Under the pieces are notes generated by a model. It was given only the letters and a program-made list of their open reading frames with translations, searched no databases and was not told the DNA's origin. From positions 1 through 64,000 of the forward strand of contig JALQTK010000004.1 of assembly GCA_023260975.1 (NCBI GenBank): a stretch of 64,000 nt of DNA, in the 5' to 3' direction. The stretch comes from Pseudidiomarina sp. Lineage in GTDB: Bacteria > Pseudomonadota > Gammaproteobacteria > Enterobacterales > Alteromonadaceae. This document shows, one piece after another, positions 30,043-40,829 of the stretch (positions are counted from its first letter, which is position 1; every line of letters begins with the position of its first letter). The translations under genes were made by a program, and so were the position numbers.

Positions 30043-31953
30043 TTACTTTTTGTCGTCTTTGACTTCTTCAAATTCCGCGTCAACCACATCGTCAGCCGCA
30101 GACCCTTGCTGATCAGTTTGGCCACCCTCAGCTTGAGCCTTCGCCTGAGCCGCTTCCATCAGCTTCGCAGATGCTTCAATCAGCGCTTGCTGCTTGCTTT
30201 CAATGGCATCTTTATCGTTGCTCTTCACTGCAGCATCGAGCTCGTTAATGGCTGCTTCAATGGCTTCTTTATCCGCCTCTGGCAAGCTGTCTTCGACATC
30301 GTTGAGCTGTTTGCGCGTAGCGTGCACCAGCGCATCAGCTTGGTTACGCACTTGCACCATCTCTTCAAACTTACGGTCTTCCTCAGCATTTAGCTCGGCA
30401 TCGCGGACCATTTTTTCGATTTCTTCATCGTTCAAGCCAGATGATGCTTTAATGGTAATCTTCTGCTCTTTGCCAGTATCTTTGTCTTTTGCCGAGACAT
30501 GCAAAATACCGTCGGCATCCAGGTCAAAGGTCACCTCAATCTGCGGCGTACCGCGCGTTGCTTGGCGAATACCTTCAAGGTTAAACTGGCCCAGTGACTT
30601 GTTATCACTTGAGCGCTTGCGCTCACCTTGCAACACGTGAATGGTTACCGCATTTTGATTGTCTTCGGCGGTAGAGAACACCTGTGACTGTTTGGTCGGA
30701 ATGGTGGTGTTCTTCTCAATCAGCTTGGTCATCACGCCACCCATGGTTTCGATGCCCAATGATAATGGCGTCACATCCAATAACAGCACATCTTTCACAT
30801 CGCCCTGTAATACCCCGGCTTGCACTGCTGCGCCTACTGCAACGGCTTCATCAGGGTTAACATCGCGGCGTGGCTCTTTACCAAAGAAGTCGGTTACTGC
30901 TTGCTGAACTTTCGGCATGCGGGTTTGACCGCCGACCATAATCACATCGTCAATGTCACCGACTGATAACTCGGCATCTTTCAGTGCTTGCTTCAATGGC
31001 TCCAGTGATTTGGCAATCAAATCTTCCACCAGCGACTCAAGTTTGGCCCGCGTTACCTTGATCGCCAAGTGCTTCGGCCCAGTGTTATCGGCAGTGATAT
31101 ACGGCAAGTTCACTTCGGTTTGCTGCGCTGATGACAACTCAATCTTGGCTTTTTCAGCGGCTTCTTTTAACCGTTGCATAGCCAATGGATCTTTGCGCAG
31201 GTCTAAGCCTGAGTCTTTTTGGAACTGCTCAACCAGATAGTTAATTAAGCGGTTATCGAAGTCTTCACCACCTAAGTGGGTATCACCGTTGGTCGCTAGC
31301 ACTTCGAAGGTATGTTCGCCGTCGACTTCATCGATTTCAATGATCGAGATATCGAAAGTACCACCACCTAAGTCGTACACCGCAATCACGTTGTCGCCTT
31401 TTTTCTTATCCATACCATAGGCTAACGCGGCTGCGGTCGGCTCATTAATGATGCGTTTCACGTCAAGGCCGGCAATACGCCCAGCATCTTTAGTCGCTTG
31501 ACGCTGCGCATCGTTAAAGTAAGCCGGCACGGTGATCACCGCTTCGGTGACTTTCTCACCAAGATAGTCTTCAGCAGTTTTCTTCATTTTCTTCAAAATT
31601 TCTGCTGAAATTTGTGGTGGTGCTTTGCGATCATCGTTAATTTGCACCCACGCATCGCCATTATCTGCCGCGACAATTTTGTACGGCATGATGGCGATGT
31701 CGCGCTGCACTTCTTCGTCTTTAAAACGACGACCAATTAAGCGCTTAATCGCAAATAAGGTTTTGTTCGGGTTCGTCACTGCCTGGCGTTTTGCTGGCTG
31801 CCCAACCAATACTTCGCCATCATCAGTAAATGCTACTACCGATGGTGTGGTACGGTCGCCTTCAGCGTTTTCAATCACCCGTGCTTTACCGCCCTCTAAA
31901 ACGGCTACACAAGAATTCGTAGTACCTAAGTCGATGCCAATAATTTTACCCAT
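30043..31953 (-). CDS. dnaK: chaperone protein DnaK (Hsp70)
   Basis: A 636-residue ATP-dependent chaperone. Nucleotide-binding domain (about 1-385) with [24 protein letters not shown] and the VGGQTRMP motif; linker [15 protein letters not shown]; substrate-binding domain and helical lid; C-terminal EEVKDDKK, the usual acidic EEVKD-type end. It lies between grpE and dnaJ on the same strand and has a sigma-32-type promoter directly upstream. Length matches the family (638 in E. coli). Confidence 0.99.
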   Translation of the reverse strand: MGKIIGIDLGTTNSCVAVLEGGKARVIENAEGDRTTPSVVAFTDDGEVLVGQPAKRQAVTNPNKTLFAIKRLIGRRFKDEEVQRDIAIMPYKIVAADNGDAWVQINDDRKAPPQISAEILKKMKKTAEDYLGEKVTEAVITVPAYFNDAQRQATKDAGRIAGLDVKRIINEPTAAALAYGMDKKKGDNVIAVYDLGGGTFDISIIEIDEVDGEHTFEVLATNGDTHLGGEDFDNRLINYLVEQFQKDSGLDLRKDPLAMQRLKEAAEKAKIELSSAQQTEVNLPYITADNTGPKHLAIKVTRAKLESLVEDLIAKSLEPLKQALKDAELSVGDIDDVIMVGGQTRMPKVQQAVTDFFGKEPRRDVNPDEAVAVGAAVQAGVLQGDVKDVLLLDVTPLSLGIETMGGVMTKLIEKNTTIPTKQSQVFSTAEDNQNAVTIHVLQGERKRSSDNKSLGQFNLEGIRQATRGTPQIEVTFDLDADGILHVSAKDKDTGKEQKITIKASSGLNDEEIEKMVRDAELNAEEDRKFEEMVQVRNQADALVHATRKQLNDVEDSLPEADKEAIEAAINELDAAVKSNDKDAIESKQQALIEASAKLMEAAQAKAQAEGGQTDQQGSAADDVVDAEFEEVKDDKK

Positions 31954-31990
31954 GATTCGTCTCCAAATTTGTCTATCAATACTGCGTTGT

Positions 31991-32041
31991 TACCCTATAT
32001 ATGGGGCTGTAAAAATTAATTTCAACAGCCAGACTAGGGTA
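31991..32041 (-). promoter_or_regulatory. sigma-32-type promoter of dnaK within a nested dyad
   Basis: Minus strand: CTGTTGAAA (32020-32028), 13-nt spacer, CCCCATATA (31998-32006), a close match to the heat-shock consensus. The whole element is flanked by TACCCTA / TAGGGTA (31991-31997 and 32035-32041), with an inner GGCTGT / ACAGCC repeat (32005-32010 and 32025-32030). The nested repeats could fold as an RNA hairpin at the end of grpE mRNA or act in DNA. Confidence 0.75.
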
Positions 32042-32052
32042 ATTTTTCGCTG

Positions 32053-32670
32053 TTAACTATTTTTTACTACCATCACCATAGCCGGACGCAATAATCGCCC
32101 TTGTAAGGTGTAGCCCTTCTGTAACACCGCCAACACGCTATTGTTCGGCTGCTCATCGCTGGGCTGCATCGCCATCGCTTGGTGCAATTCTGGATTAAAG
32201 TTTTCGCCCACGGCACCGACCGCCTCCACACCGAAACGCTGCAAGGTGCTCAATAAGCCTTTGTGCGTTAATTCAATGCCCTCAACGAAACTAGCAAGCC
32301 CTTCTTGCTGCTCAGCAGTTGCAGTCATTGTTAACGCGCGCTCCAAATTATCGACCGTGGTCAATAACTCATTGGCGAACTTTTCTAGCGCAAACTTATG
32401 CGCCTTATCGACCTCAGCGGCTGCCCGGCGGCGCACGTTTTCCATTTCCGCGACCGCCCGCACCGCTTGATCAGCGGCATCAGTGGCACGCTGTTCAGCT
32501 TGGCTAAGCGCTAATTCAAGCTCGGCTACACGCTGCTGGTCAGCGCTACCAGTGTCGGCTGCCTGCGGCTCTAACGCGTTCTGCTCTGCCGCGACGGCCT
32601 CTGCTTGCTGCTCCTGAAGCGACTCTGCCGGCGCTTCTGTTGGTTGCTGTTCAGGGTCTTTTGGGCTCAT
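32053..32670 (-). CDS. grpE: nucleotide exchange factor GrpE
   Basis: A 205-residue homodimeric factor that releases ADP from DnaK. A long acidic, Gln/Glu/Ala-rich N-terminus (about 1-60) leads into a coiled coil with RAVAEMENVRRRAAAEVDKAHKFALEKFANELL, followed by the beta-wing ending in LHQAMAMQPSDEQPNNSVLAVLQKGYTLQGRLLRPAMVMV. Its order grpE-dnaK-dnaJ is found in many gammaproteobacteria other than E. coli. Confidence 0.97.
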   Translation of the reverse strand: MSPKDPEQQPTEAPAESLQEQQAEAVAAEQNALEPQAADTGSADQQRVAELELALSQAEQRATDAADQAVRAVAEMENVRRRAAAEVDKAHKFALEKFANELLTTVDNLERALTMTATAEQQEGLASFVEGIELTHKGLLSTLQRFGVEAVGAVGENFNPELHQAMAMQPSDEQPNNSVLAVLQKGYTLQGRLLRPAMVMVVKNS

Positions 32671-32715
32671 AGTTACATCGCATCCTTATTCTGCTATAAA
32701 ATGACAACGCCTCAG

Positions 32716-32744
32716 TTATGGGGGCAGACGCTAATGAATCAAGG
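32716..32744 (-). promoter_or_regulatory. sigma-32-type promoter of grpE
   Basis: Minus strand CCTTGATT (32737-32744) and CCCCCATAA (32716-32724), 12 nt apart, about 46 bp before the grpE ATG. It resembles the heat-shock consensus. Confidence 0.65.
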
Positions 32745-32772
32745 CTCGCTCTAATAAAATTTGGGAAATACT

Positions 32773-33663
32773 ATGTCAACGCCGTGCCAACCCTCGCTTC
32801 GCCGTGTTGCCTTGTTGGGTAAAGTGAACCATCAAGCCACTCGCAGCACCTTAGTTAGCTTGCTCAAGGGCCTACAAGATGCCGCTTATGAGGTAGTGCT
32901 GGAACAGCGTACCGCGGAACAACTGGCTGATATCAAGGTGGCCCAGCTGCCATTACAACAACTCGCCAGCGCTGCTGATATTGCTGTGGTGGTCGGTGGT
33001 GATGGCAACATGCTCGGTGCAGCGCGGATCTTTGCCGAATTAGGCCTACCGGTGATCGGCGTCAATCGCGGTAATCTGGGATTTTTGACCGATCTTGATC
33101 CAGACCATGCGCTGCCACAATTACTGCAGGTACTGGCTGGTCATTATCAAATCGAACCACGCCAGCTATTGCAAGCAAGCATCATGCGTGGTGACAAAAC
33201 TCTGGCCGTCGGCCGCGCCATTAATGAGGTGGTGCTGCATTCCGATAAAGTTGCCCATATGATTGAATTCGAGGTATTTATCGATGACCAATTTGTCTAT
33301 AGTCAGCGCGCCGATGGCCTCATTGTTTGTACGCCAACGGGGTCTACCGCCTATTCACTCTCAGGTGGTGGCCCGATTGTAACACCGGCGGTGAATGCCA
33401 TTACCTTAGTACCGATGTTTCCGCATACCTTGAGCAGTCGCCCGATTGTGGTGTCTGGCAACAGCTGCATTCGCTTGCGCACTGCAGCCGATAATGTCAC
33501 CTTGCAAATCAGCTGCGATGGTCATGTGCGCATGGCCGTGCAACCGGGCGATGAAATCGTCATACAACAATTTGCCCAGCCGTTATTTCTGGTTCACCCC
33601 ACCGACCATTGCTACTATCGGGTGTTGCGCAATAAACTCGGTTGGGGCAGCCGACTGTTCTAA
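32773..33663 (+). CDS. nadK: NAD kinase
   Basis: A 296-residue enzyme phosphorylating NAD to NADP. GGDG motif at residues 75-78 ([12 protein letters not shown]), [13 protein letters not shown], and the [17 protein letters not shown] motif. ATG 32773 has GGGA about 6 nt upstream; the TTG at 32761 is rejected. Divergent from grpE and followed by recN, the conserved grpE-nadK-recN arrangement. Confidence 0.97.
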   Translation: MSTPCQPSLRRVALLGKVNHQATRSTLVSLLKGLQDAAYEVVLEQRTAEQLADIKVAQLPLQQLASAADIAVVVGGDGNMLGAARIFAELGLPVIGVNRGNLGFLTDLDPDHALPQLLQVLAGHYQIEPRQLLQASIMRGDKTLAVGRAINEVVLHSDKVAHMIEFEVFIDDQFVYSQRADGLIVCTPTGSTAYSLSGGGPIVTPAVNAITLVPMFPHTLSSRPIVVSGNSCIRLRTAADNVTLQISCDGHVRMAVQPGDEIVIQQFAQPLFLVHPTDHCYYRVLRNKLGWGSRLF

Positions 33664-33692
33664 AAAAATTTATTCAAAGCACTCTGATGACC

Positions 33693-33740
33693 TTGCATTA
33701 ACGGTTAAATACTGTATAAATACTGTATAGATAACCAGTG
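33693..33740 (+). promoter_or_regulatory. recN promoter with LexA box(es)
   Basis: TTGCAT (33693-33698), 16-bp spacer, TATAAA (33715-33720). A LexA box TACTGTATAGATAACCAGTG (33721-33740) sits just downstream, matching the CTGT-N8-CCAG type seen at E. coli recN. A second partial copy, ATACTGTATAAATACTGT, overlaps it at about 33709-33726. Strong SOS control of recN is expected. Confidence 0.85.
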
Positions 33741-33753
33741 CTTGGAGGTCGTC

Positions 33754-35433
33754 ATGTTACTTCATTTACAAATCCGTAATCTCGCCGTAGTGCGCTCGCT
33801 GGCGGTAGATTTTCAGCCGGGTATGACGGCTATTACCGGTGAGACCGGTGCCGGTAAATCCATCGCACTCGATGCCTTAGGGCTATGTTTAGGTGACCGT
33901 GCCGATAGTGCCATGATTCGCGCCGATGCCGAGCTCGCAGAAGTCATCGCCAGCTTCGCAGTAGCGCCACAATCAGCCGCTGGGCAATGGCTTATGGCGC
34001 AAGAATTCAGTAGCGCCGATAGTGACGATGACCAATGCGTGTTACGCCGCGTAATTACTCGTGAAGGTCGCTCCAAGGCGTGGATCAATGGCTACCCAGT
34101 CACCGTGACACAAATGCGTGAGCTGGCACCACTGGTGGTCAATATCCATGGTCAACATGAACATCAACTGTTAACCCGTAGTGACCACCAACTGAGCTTG
34201 CTTGATCAATACGCCAGCCACCCGCAACTGCTCGATCAAGTCAGCCGCGATTATCAACAGTGGTATCAGTTACGTAAACAACAAAAGCTGCTGGAACAGC
34301 AACAAGCCGATCGCCAAGCGCGTACCCAATTACTCAGCTATCAACTTCATGAGTTACAAGAATTTGCCCTACAAGCCGATGAATTCGAACAATTAGAACA
34401 GCAGCATCGGCGTTTAAGTAATAGTGCTGCCTTGCGTGAAGATGCCAGCTTTGCCTTGAATGCGCTCTACGAGGGGGAACACAATAACGCCTTTGGTTTG
34501 GTCCAATCGGCAATACATCGGCTCGAGCAACAGCTAGCAAACGACAGCGCCCTTGAGCCCATGGTGCGATTGCTGCATGAGGCTGGGGTGCAACTGCAAG
34601 AAGCGGCCAGTGAGTTGCGTCATTATCACGATGAGGTCGAGCTTGACGATGAACAACTACTGCATACCGAGCAACGCCTCAGTCAAGCCATTAAATTAGC
34701 CCGCAAGCATCAACTCGAGCCGCAGCAACTGCCGCAGTTGCAGCAGCAGTTGGAACAGCAATTAGCCCAGTTACAACAACAAACACAGCAAGCCGAGGAC
34801 AGTGAACAGCAGGTCAAGACAGCCGCGCAGCAGTATCGGCTTAGTGCCGAAAAATTATCGGTCAGTCGAGCTAGCGCTGCCCGCAGCTTAAGTGAGCGTA
34901 TTAGCCAAGCGATGCAGCAACTTAATATGCCGCATGGTCAATTCAGTATCGAAGTCGGCCATCAGCCCCAAGCACCGGCCAGTAAGTTGGGTACCGATCA
35001 GCTGCAGTTTTTGGTGACCACTAACCCAGGTCAACCACTACAAGCCTTGAATAAAGTCGCATCGGGCGGCGAATTGTCGCGAATTAGTCTGGCCATTCAG
35101 GTCATCACTGCCAGCCAAATGACCACTCCCACATTACTTTTCGATGAAGTGGATGTCGGCGTCAGTGGCGCGACAGCGGCAACCGTTGGTAAGCTGTTAA
35201 GACAGCTTGGGCAAAGCTGTCAGGTGATTTGCGTGACTCATTTACCCCAGGTCGCAGCGAAGGCACATCACCAATTACGGGTAGATAAAACCACCGATGG
35301 TGAACATACTGAAACGGTTATGGTCGAACTTGAACACCAACAACGTGTCATTGAATTGGCGCGATTATTAGGTGGTGATCACGTTACCGCGGCCAGCACC
35401 GCCAATGCTGAAGAATTACTGGCGGCCGGCTAG
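33754..35433 (+). CDS. recN: DNA repair protein RecN (SMC-like)
   Basis: A 559-residue SMC-like ATPase for double-strand-break repair. Walker A GETGAGKS (residues 29-36), long Gln-rich coiled coils, signature SGGELSRISLA, and Walker B TLLFDEVDVGVSG. A GGAGG ribosome-binding site 5 nt before ATG 33754 decides the start. Followed by a terminator. Regulated by LexA (see promoter). Confidence 0.97.
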   Translation: MLLHLQIRNLAVVRSLAVDFQPGMTAITGETGAGKSIALDALGLCLGDRADSAMIRADAELAEVIASFAVAPQSAAGQWLMAQEFSSADSDDDQCVLRRVITREGRSKAWINGYPVTVTQMRELAPLVVNIHGQHEHQLLTRSDHQLSLLDQYASHPQLLDQVSRDYQQWYQLRKQQKLLEQQQADRQARTQLLSYQLHELQEFALQADEFEQLEQQHRRLSNSAALREDASFALNALYEGEHNNAFGLVQSAIHRLEQQLANDSALEPMVRLLHEAGVQLQEAASELRHYHDEVELDDEQLLHTEQRLSQAIKLARKHQLEPQQLPQLQQQLEQQLAQLQQQTQQAEDSEQQVKTAAQQYRLSAEKLSVSRASAARSLSERISQAMQQLNMPHGQFSIEVGHQPQAPASKLGTDQLQFLVTTNPGQPLQALNKVASGGELSRISLAIQVITASQMTTPTLLFDEVDVGVSGATAATVGKLLRQLGQSCQVICVTHLPQVAAKAHHQLRVDKTTDGEHTETVMVELEHQQRVIELARLLGGDHVTAASTANAEELLAAG

Positions 35434-35458
35434 CTGCATTAGCCACGCAAATGCAGGT

Positions 35459-35490
35459 AAAGAGACTGGTTATTCGTGGTCTCTTTGTTT
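35459..35490 (+). terminator. intrinsic terminator of recN
   Basis: AAAGAGAC / GTCTCTTT 8-bp stem with a 12-nt loop, then GTTTAT, 26 bp after the recN stop. Confidence 0.75.
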
Positions 35491-35545
35491 ATCATCACCA
35501 GGTGTTTGCGTGCCATACTCAATTTGATAGTCCATAGCAGGTCGT

Positions 35546-35902
35546 ATGAAAAATTTAATAATAGCCAGTGCCCTCATGATCATCCTTAGCGGGTGCTCTG
35601 CACTTGACGGGCTGGTGTACCGTATCGATATTCCGCAGGGTAATTACCTTGAGCAACGCGACATCGATAAGTTAAGAATCAACATGAGCAAAGCCCAAGT
35701 TGAATTTGTTATGGGCACTCCAGTTGCCGCGAATGTGTTTCGACACGACGTTTGGCACTATATTTTCAACATGAATGCTGGCACCAGCGCTGCCGATAAC
35801 TTTCAAAGTTATGTGCTATTGCGCTTCGAAAACGACCGCTTACTCTCGTATGAAGGTACCTTTGAGCGGCCAGCAAACTTCGATACTCCGCTGGATCAGT
35901 AA
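35546..35902 (+). CDS. bamE: outer membrane protein assembly factor BamE
   Basis: A 118-residue lipoprotein of the BAM complex (SmpA/OmlA). Lipobox LSGC (C17), then YRIDIPQGNYLEQRDIDKLRINMSKAQVEFVMGTP and FRHDVWHYIF, conserved in the family. The BamE fold binds phosphatidylglycerol and stabilises BamA-BamD. Placement after recN is conserved in gammaproteobacteria. Confidence 0.96.
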   Translation: MKNLIIASALMIILSGCSALDGLVYRIDIPQGNYLEQRDIDKLRINMSKAQVEFVMGTPVAANVFRHDVWHYIFNMNAGTSAADNFQSYVLLRFENDRLLSYEGTFERPANFDTPLDQ

Positions 35903-35951
35903 CGCAGCATCGCTACCCAGCGCATTCACTATCCTGCACTAAAGGGGTGTT

Positions 35952-38687
35952 ATGCAATCCGGCAGCACTGTGGCTTCGACAGCACTGATTAGCAGTCCCA
36001 CAGATCAACGTCAGTATCGGCAGCTCACGCTGCCGAACGGGCTGCGCTGCACGCTCGTGCACGATGCTATGGCGCGCAATAGCAGTGCTGCATTAGCGGT
36101 GGCTGCCGGGCATTTTCAAGATCCCGACGAGGCCCACGGGTTAGCTCATTTTCTCGAACATATGTTGTTTTTGGGTACCGAGGGGTTTCCCCACGCCACC
36201 GATTACCAAGACTTTATTGCCGCCCATGGCGGTAACCACAACGCCTGGACCGGAACCGAATACAGCAACTACTACTTTTCCATTGCGCCAGCGCAATTCG
36301 CCGCCGCACTTGATCGCTTTAGCCGCTTCTTTTATCAACCATTGTTCGCTGAACAATGGGTGCGCCATGAGTTACAAGCCATTGAAGCCGAATTCCGATT
36401 GAAACAACGCGATGAATTACGGCGGCTTTATCAGGTACACAAGGCAACCGCTAACCCGCTGCATCCATTTAGTAAATTTTCAGTCGGTAATTTAGCCACC
36501 CTAAAGACCGCCGATAGCGCTCAGTTGCGCCAGCAGCTGCAGCGTTTTTTCCAACTCTGGTATCGCCCCGATCGCATGACCTTGGTCTTGGCTGGGCCGC
36601 AATCATTAGCAGACCTGCAGCAATTAGCCAATGATTATGGCGGCGCGATTCCAGCCCGCGGTGGGCCAGATTTCAATTTACAGCAACCGTTATACCGTGA
36701 TGATCAATTAGCCGTGACTATTCAAGTACGGCCATTGAAGAACGCGCGACGCTTGATTATGGCCTTTGCGCTGCCCGGTATTGATGCTGACTACGCGCAC
36801 AAAACCACCAGTTTTATCGCCCATCTACTCGGTTACGAGGGACCAGGTAGTCTCTATAGCCATCTTCACCAGCAGCATTGGATCCACAGTTTAGCGGCAG
36901 GCGGCGGTATCAGTGGGAGTAATTTTAAAGACTTTAATATCAACATGCAGTTGACCGAGGTTGGGCTGCAGCACTGCGACGAGATTGTCACTCGGGTGTT
37001 TGCATTTATCGCGCTGATCCGCCAACAAGGTCTTGAGCAATGGCGTTATGGTGAGCGCCAAATCAGTATCGGCAACGCTTTTTCATATCAAGAACCAGCG
37101 CGCAGCGAAGACTTGGCGCCGCAGCTGGCAATTAACATGCATCATTACCCGAATCACGACATTATCTACGGCGATTACCGTATGGATGGCCTCAATCAGC
37201 AAATGGCTGAACGACTACTGGCGAATATGGTGCCACAACGGCTGCGAATTACCCTGATTCATCGGCAGGTGCAGACCAGTGAACGGGAACCGCTTTATGG
37301 CGCAGACTATTCGATTACACCGTTGTCAGCGGCACAATTAGAGCAATTTGCCAACGCGCAGCCATGGCCTGCAATGAAATTGCCAGCGGCTAACCCGTTT
37401 TTGCATCGGCAAAGCGCAGTTCAAGCGTTAACCACAGCGACCTCAAGTACACCACAATTGCTCAGCGATGATGGCAAACAGCAATTATGGTGGTTACAGG
37501 ATCCCGATTTTCGCACCCCCAAAGCACATATTTATCTGCATTTCACCTTACCCCATGCAGTACAAAATGTTCAAAGCTATGCCTGTGCTCGGCTGTGGTG
37601 CGATTTACTGCTCGACCAACTGAATGAACGCTACTATGACGCCGAGATTGCTGGCTTACATTTCAATTTATATACCCAGCAAAGCGGTGTCACCTTGCAC
37701 GTTTCAGGCTATTCAACAGGCATTCTCGAGCTAACCCAACAGCTGTTAAGCGAACTCCCGCAACTCAGTGTCAATGCCACCCGCTGGCATGATATGCGCA
37801 CTAAATTAGCAGCTAATTGGCAATCGTCATTGGCGAATAAACCGGTGAGTCAGTTATTTTCCCGCATTAATGTGGTGCTGCAACCTTATAGCTACTGCCT
37901 GCCCGATCTTGCACATGCAATTGAGCAACTCGAACTGACCGAGTTCCAAACCTGGCAACAGCAATTATTTTCCTACGCACATTGCAAAAGCTTGCTGCAC
38001 GGCGACTTGAGCGCAACTGCAGCAGCCCAAATCGGTACCGCTATTACTCAGTTTATTGGTGGCGCAGGCCCAGTACCGCAACTGAATTGGGCAACTCGCA
38101 GTATCGCCACATTGAGTGACCCGCTAGCAGCGTTAGAGCTGGCCACCCAGCATACCGACCATGCCAGTATGCTGGTGCTTCAGCACCACGATAAAAGTAT
38201 CGCCACGCAAGCCGCAGTGCTGCTGCTAAATGACTTAATCGCGCCGCGAGTATTTACCCAGTTGCGTACCGAGCAGCAGCTCGGTTATGTGGTTGGTAGC
38301 AGTTATTTACCGCTGCAACAGCAACCGCATTTACTGCTTTATGTGCAGTCGAATAGCCACAACCATCAACAACTTGAGCAGCGTATCAAGGCGTTTCTGA
38401 ACGACTTCAGCGAACAACTTGTCACCCTGTTGCCGCAGCAATTAGGCGCCACCAAGCAGGCCATTTTGCAACAGCTGCGGGAGCCCGATACCAATTTGCG
38501 TATCCGTAGCCAACGCTTGTGGACCTCGATAATGCAGGATGACTGGCAATTTAATCGATTAGCAGCGCTTGCCAGTGCCATTGAGCACTGGCAAGCAGAT
38601 AATTTGCTCGAGTTTTGGCAGCATTGGCAGCAGTCAGAGCTATCGCAGTGCTTTGTTCACGCAGTGCCTAACCATAGCTCCAGCTAA
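35952..38687 (+). CDS. M16 insulinase-family metalloprotease (pitrilysin-like)
   Basis: A 911-residue zinc protease. The inverted zinc site is HFLEH (HxxEH, residues 66-70), with the second glutamate ligand in AIEAEFRLKQRDELRR (about 140-155). The family signatures GLAHFLEHMLFLG and LRTEQQLGYVVGSSY are also present. It resembles E. coli pitrilysin (Ptr, ~960 residues) and lacks a recognisable signal peptide, so it would act in the cytoplasm rather than the periplasm, unless the start is upstream of 35952 (no good upstream start seen). It may degrade small peptides. Its 3' end converges on fadJ (6-bp gap). Confidence 0.9.
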   Translation: MQSGSTVASTALISSPTDQRQYRQLTLPNGLRCTLVHDAMARNSSAALAVAAGHFQDPDEAHGLAHFLEHMLFLGTEGFPHATDYQDFIAAHGGNHNAWTGTEYSNYYFSIAPAQFAAALDRFSRFFYQPLFAEQWVRHELQAIEAEFRLKQRDELRRLYQVHKATANPLHPFSKFSVGNLATLKTADSAQLRQQLQRFFQLWYRPDRMTLVLAGPQSLADLQQLANDYGGAIPARGGPDFNLQQPLYRDDQLAVTIQVRPLKNARRLIMAFALPGIDADYAHKTTSFIAHLLGYEGPGSLYSHLHQQHWIHSLAAGGGISGSNFKDFNINMQLTEVGLQHCDEIVTRVFAFIALIRQQGLEQWRYGERQISIGNAFSYQEPARSEDLAPQLAINMHHYPNHDIIYGDYRMDGLNQQMAERLLANMVPQRLRITLIHRQVQTSEREPLYGADYSITPLSAAQLEQFANAQPWPAMKLPAANPFLHRQSAVQALTTATSSTPQLLSDDGKQQLWWLQDPDFRTPKAHIYLHFTLPHAVQNVQSYACARLWCDLLLDQLNERYYDAEIAGLHFNLYTQQSGVTLHVSGYSTGILELTQQLLSELPQLSVNATRWHDMRTKLAANWQSSLANKPVSQLFSRINVVLQPYSYCLPDLAHAIEQLELTEFQTWQQQLFSYAHCKSLLHGDLSATAAAQIGTAITQFIGGAGPVPQLNWATRSIATLSDPLAALELATQHTDHASMLVLQHHDKSIATQAAVLLLNDLIAPRVFTQLRTEQQLGYVVGSSYLPLQQQPHLLLYVQSNSHNHQQLEQRIKAFLNDFSEQLVTLLPQQLGATKQAILQQLREPDTNLRIRSQRLWTSIMQDDWQFNRLAALASAIEHWQADNLLEFWQHWQQSELSQCFVHAVPNHSSS

Positions 38688-38693
38688 TCAGCA

Positions 38694-40829
38694 TCAATAA
38701 AAGGTCTTATTTGCCGCCGCATAATCGAGCAATAACGGCGCTGGGTTATAGCGCTCGCCATACCGAGTCGCATAGGCCTGCAGACGCGCCACCACCTCGC
38801 TGATACCGAGCGCATCCATGTAGCGGAACGGGCCACCGCGGAATGGCGGAAAGCCGATACCAAAAATTGCGCCGATATCGCCATCACGCGGGCTAGCAAT
38901 AATACCTTCGGCCAAACAATAAGCCGCTTCATTGAGCATCAGCAACACCGTACGCTGGGCAATTTCGGCGGCGGCTAATTGCGCATTAATGCTCACATCA
39001 AGCAATTTATAGACACTGTCATCGACTTTTTTACCAGCCGCCTTGCCGCTGTAGAGATAGAAACCTTTACCATTCTTCTTGCCCTTGCGCTGATCGTCGA
39101 GCAGTTTGCCAAACGCTGCCGGCGCGGCAAAACGGTCACCGAACGCATTGGCTAAAATAGGTGCCACTTTAGCAGCAACATCAATACCGACTTCATCCAT
39201 CAACTTCATCGGCCCAACTGGGAAGCCGAACTGCACCATGGCTTGGTCGACCACTTCAATCGGCTCGCCAGCAAGCACTAAACGCGCTGCCTCATTCATG
39301 TATGGCGCCAAAATACGGTTGACGTAAAAACCGGCACCATCCTTCACCACTATCGGCGTTTTACCCTGCCGCTTTGCCAGCGCAACGGTGGTCGCAATGG
39401 TTTGCGCTGAGGTGCCAGCGTGGGTAATAATTTCCGCCAATGGCATTTTGTCTACCGGCGAAAAATAATGCAGGCCAATCACATTTTCTGGGCGCGCCGC
39501 TTTCGCAGCAATATCGGTAATTGGCAAACTCGACGTGTTGGTCGCAAAAATAGTATGTTTCGCGCAGATAGTCTCAATATCAGCCACCATTTGTTGCTTC
39601 AAGGCTAAATCTTCGAACACCGCTTCAATCACCACATCAGCTCGCTCAAAGCCGCTGTAATCCAAACTACCGCTTAGTCGCAACATGGTTTTTTCCAGCT
39701 CAGCTCGGGCCATGTGGCGGCGTTTTACTTTTTTATTCAGTAAGTCATAGGTATATTTCAAGGCATGCGCGATACCTTGTTCACGAATATCTTTGATCCG
39801 TGCCGGTATGCCAGCTTTGGCTGCAGTAACAAAGGCAATACCGCCCCCCATTAAGCCGCCGCCAAGAATCCCAACGCGTTCTACCCGCGCCGGTTTCACC
39901 TCACCCGCACCGGTTTCTTTTTTCATTTCGGTGGTAGCAAAGAAGATCCGCCGCAGTTGTTTTGATTCCGCCGTCATCGCCAGCTCGGAAAATGCCCGGG
40001 CTTCATAAGCTAAGCCAGCTTGAAAACCATGTTTAGCACCATAAGCAATGCTATCGATGATCGCATCAATGGCTGGATAATTGCCCTTGGCTTTGGCCTG
40101 GGCTTGTTTGCGCGCCATACTAAAAATAACCGAGCGACCAAACGGCGTACGTTCAAGTAATCTATTGATCAGGCTTAAGCGCACCTTCTTGACCCGTGGT
40201 TTACTGCTGAGCGCTCGTTTCACCGCAGCATCAAGTAAAATACTCGCCGGTACCACGTCATCAACAATGCCTAGTTTTTTCGCTTGCTTTGGACGTAATT
40301 GCTTACCGGTCAAAATAATCGGTAGCGCTGCTTGCACACCAATCAACCGCGGCAACCGTTGCGTGCCACTCGATCCCGGTAATAGGCCCAGCTGCACTTC
40401 CGGTAGACCAAATACGGTCTTACCTGAGTCGCTGCTGATACGATAATGGCAGGCCATCGCCAATTCCAAACCACCGCCCAGACACACCCCGTCAATCGCA
40501 GCAACCACCGGCATCGGTAATTGCTCAATGCGATCAAACATGGCCTGACCTTGGCGCGCCACACTCTCGGTATCAGCCGCTGTGGTAAATTGATCAATCA
40601 TGCTGATATCTGCACCGGCTACAAATGAGCCGGGTTTATCGCTTATTAGTACCAAGCCCTTTAAATCACGACGCTGTTCCAGTTGGTTTAATGCCTCTGT
40701 CACCTCATCGGCAAAACTCATTTTCAGCGTGTTCATCGATTCGCCCGGCACATCGATATGTAACACCGCGACCAGATCATCACGTATTTCCAGGGTAAAC
40801 GCTGGCTTACTCGCTATCATATCGTTCAT
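38694..40829 (-). CDS. fadJ: fatty acid oxidation complex subunit alpha (multifunctional)
   Basis: A 711-residue bifunctional enzyme: enoyl-CoA hydratase/isomerase domain (about 1-190, with [14 protein letters not shown] and [16 protein letters not shown]) followed by 3-hydroxyacyl-CoA dehydrogenase domains (NAD-binding [14 protein letters not shown] at about 318-331, then [18 protein letters not shown] and [16 protein letters not shown]). The protein is close in length to E. coli FadJ (714) and lies with fadI, so FadJ rather than FadB is the better match. The start overlaps the fadI stop by one base. Confidence 0.93.
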   Translation of the reverse strand: MNDMIASKPAFTLEIRDDLVAVLHIDVPGESMNTLKMSFADEVTEALNQLEQRRDLKGLVLISDKPGSFVAGADISMIDQFTTAADTESVARQGQAMFDRIEQLPMPVVAAIDGVCLGGGLELAMACHYRISSDSGKTVFGLPEVQLGLLPGSSGTQRLPRLIGVQAALPIILTGKQLRPKQAKKLGIVDDVVPASILLDAAVKRALSSKPRVKKVRLSLINRLLERTPFGRSVIFSMARKQAQAKAKGNYPAIDAIIDSIAYGAKHGFQAGLAYEARAFSELAMTAESKQLRRIFFATTEMKKETGAGEVKPARVERVGILGGGLMGGGIAFVTAAKAGIPARIKDIREQGIAHALKYTYDLLNKKVKRRHMARAELEKTMLRLSGSLDYSGFERADVVIEAVFEDLALKQQMVADIETICAKHTIFATNTSSLPITDIAAKAARPENVIGLHYFSPVDKMPLAEIITHAGTSAQTIATTVALAKRQGKTPIVVKDGAGFYVNRILAPYMNEAARLVLAGEPIEVVDQAMVQFGFPVGPMKLMDEVGIDVAAKVAPILANAFGDRFAAPAAFGKLLDDQRKGKKNGKGFYLYSGKAAGKKVDDSVYKLLDVSINAQLAAAEIAQRTVLLMLNEAAYCLAEGIIASPRDGDIGAIFGIGFPPFRGGPFRYMDALGISEVVARLQAYATRYGERYNPAPLLLDYAAANKTFY

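Noticed and set aside
31991..32041. CIRCE/HrcA operator at dnaK
   Set aside because: The repeat does not match TTAGCACTC-N9-GAGTGCTAA; only the sigma-32-type elements fit.
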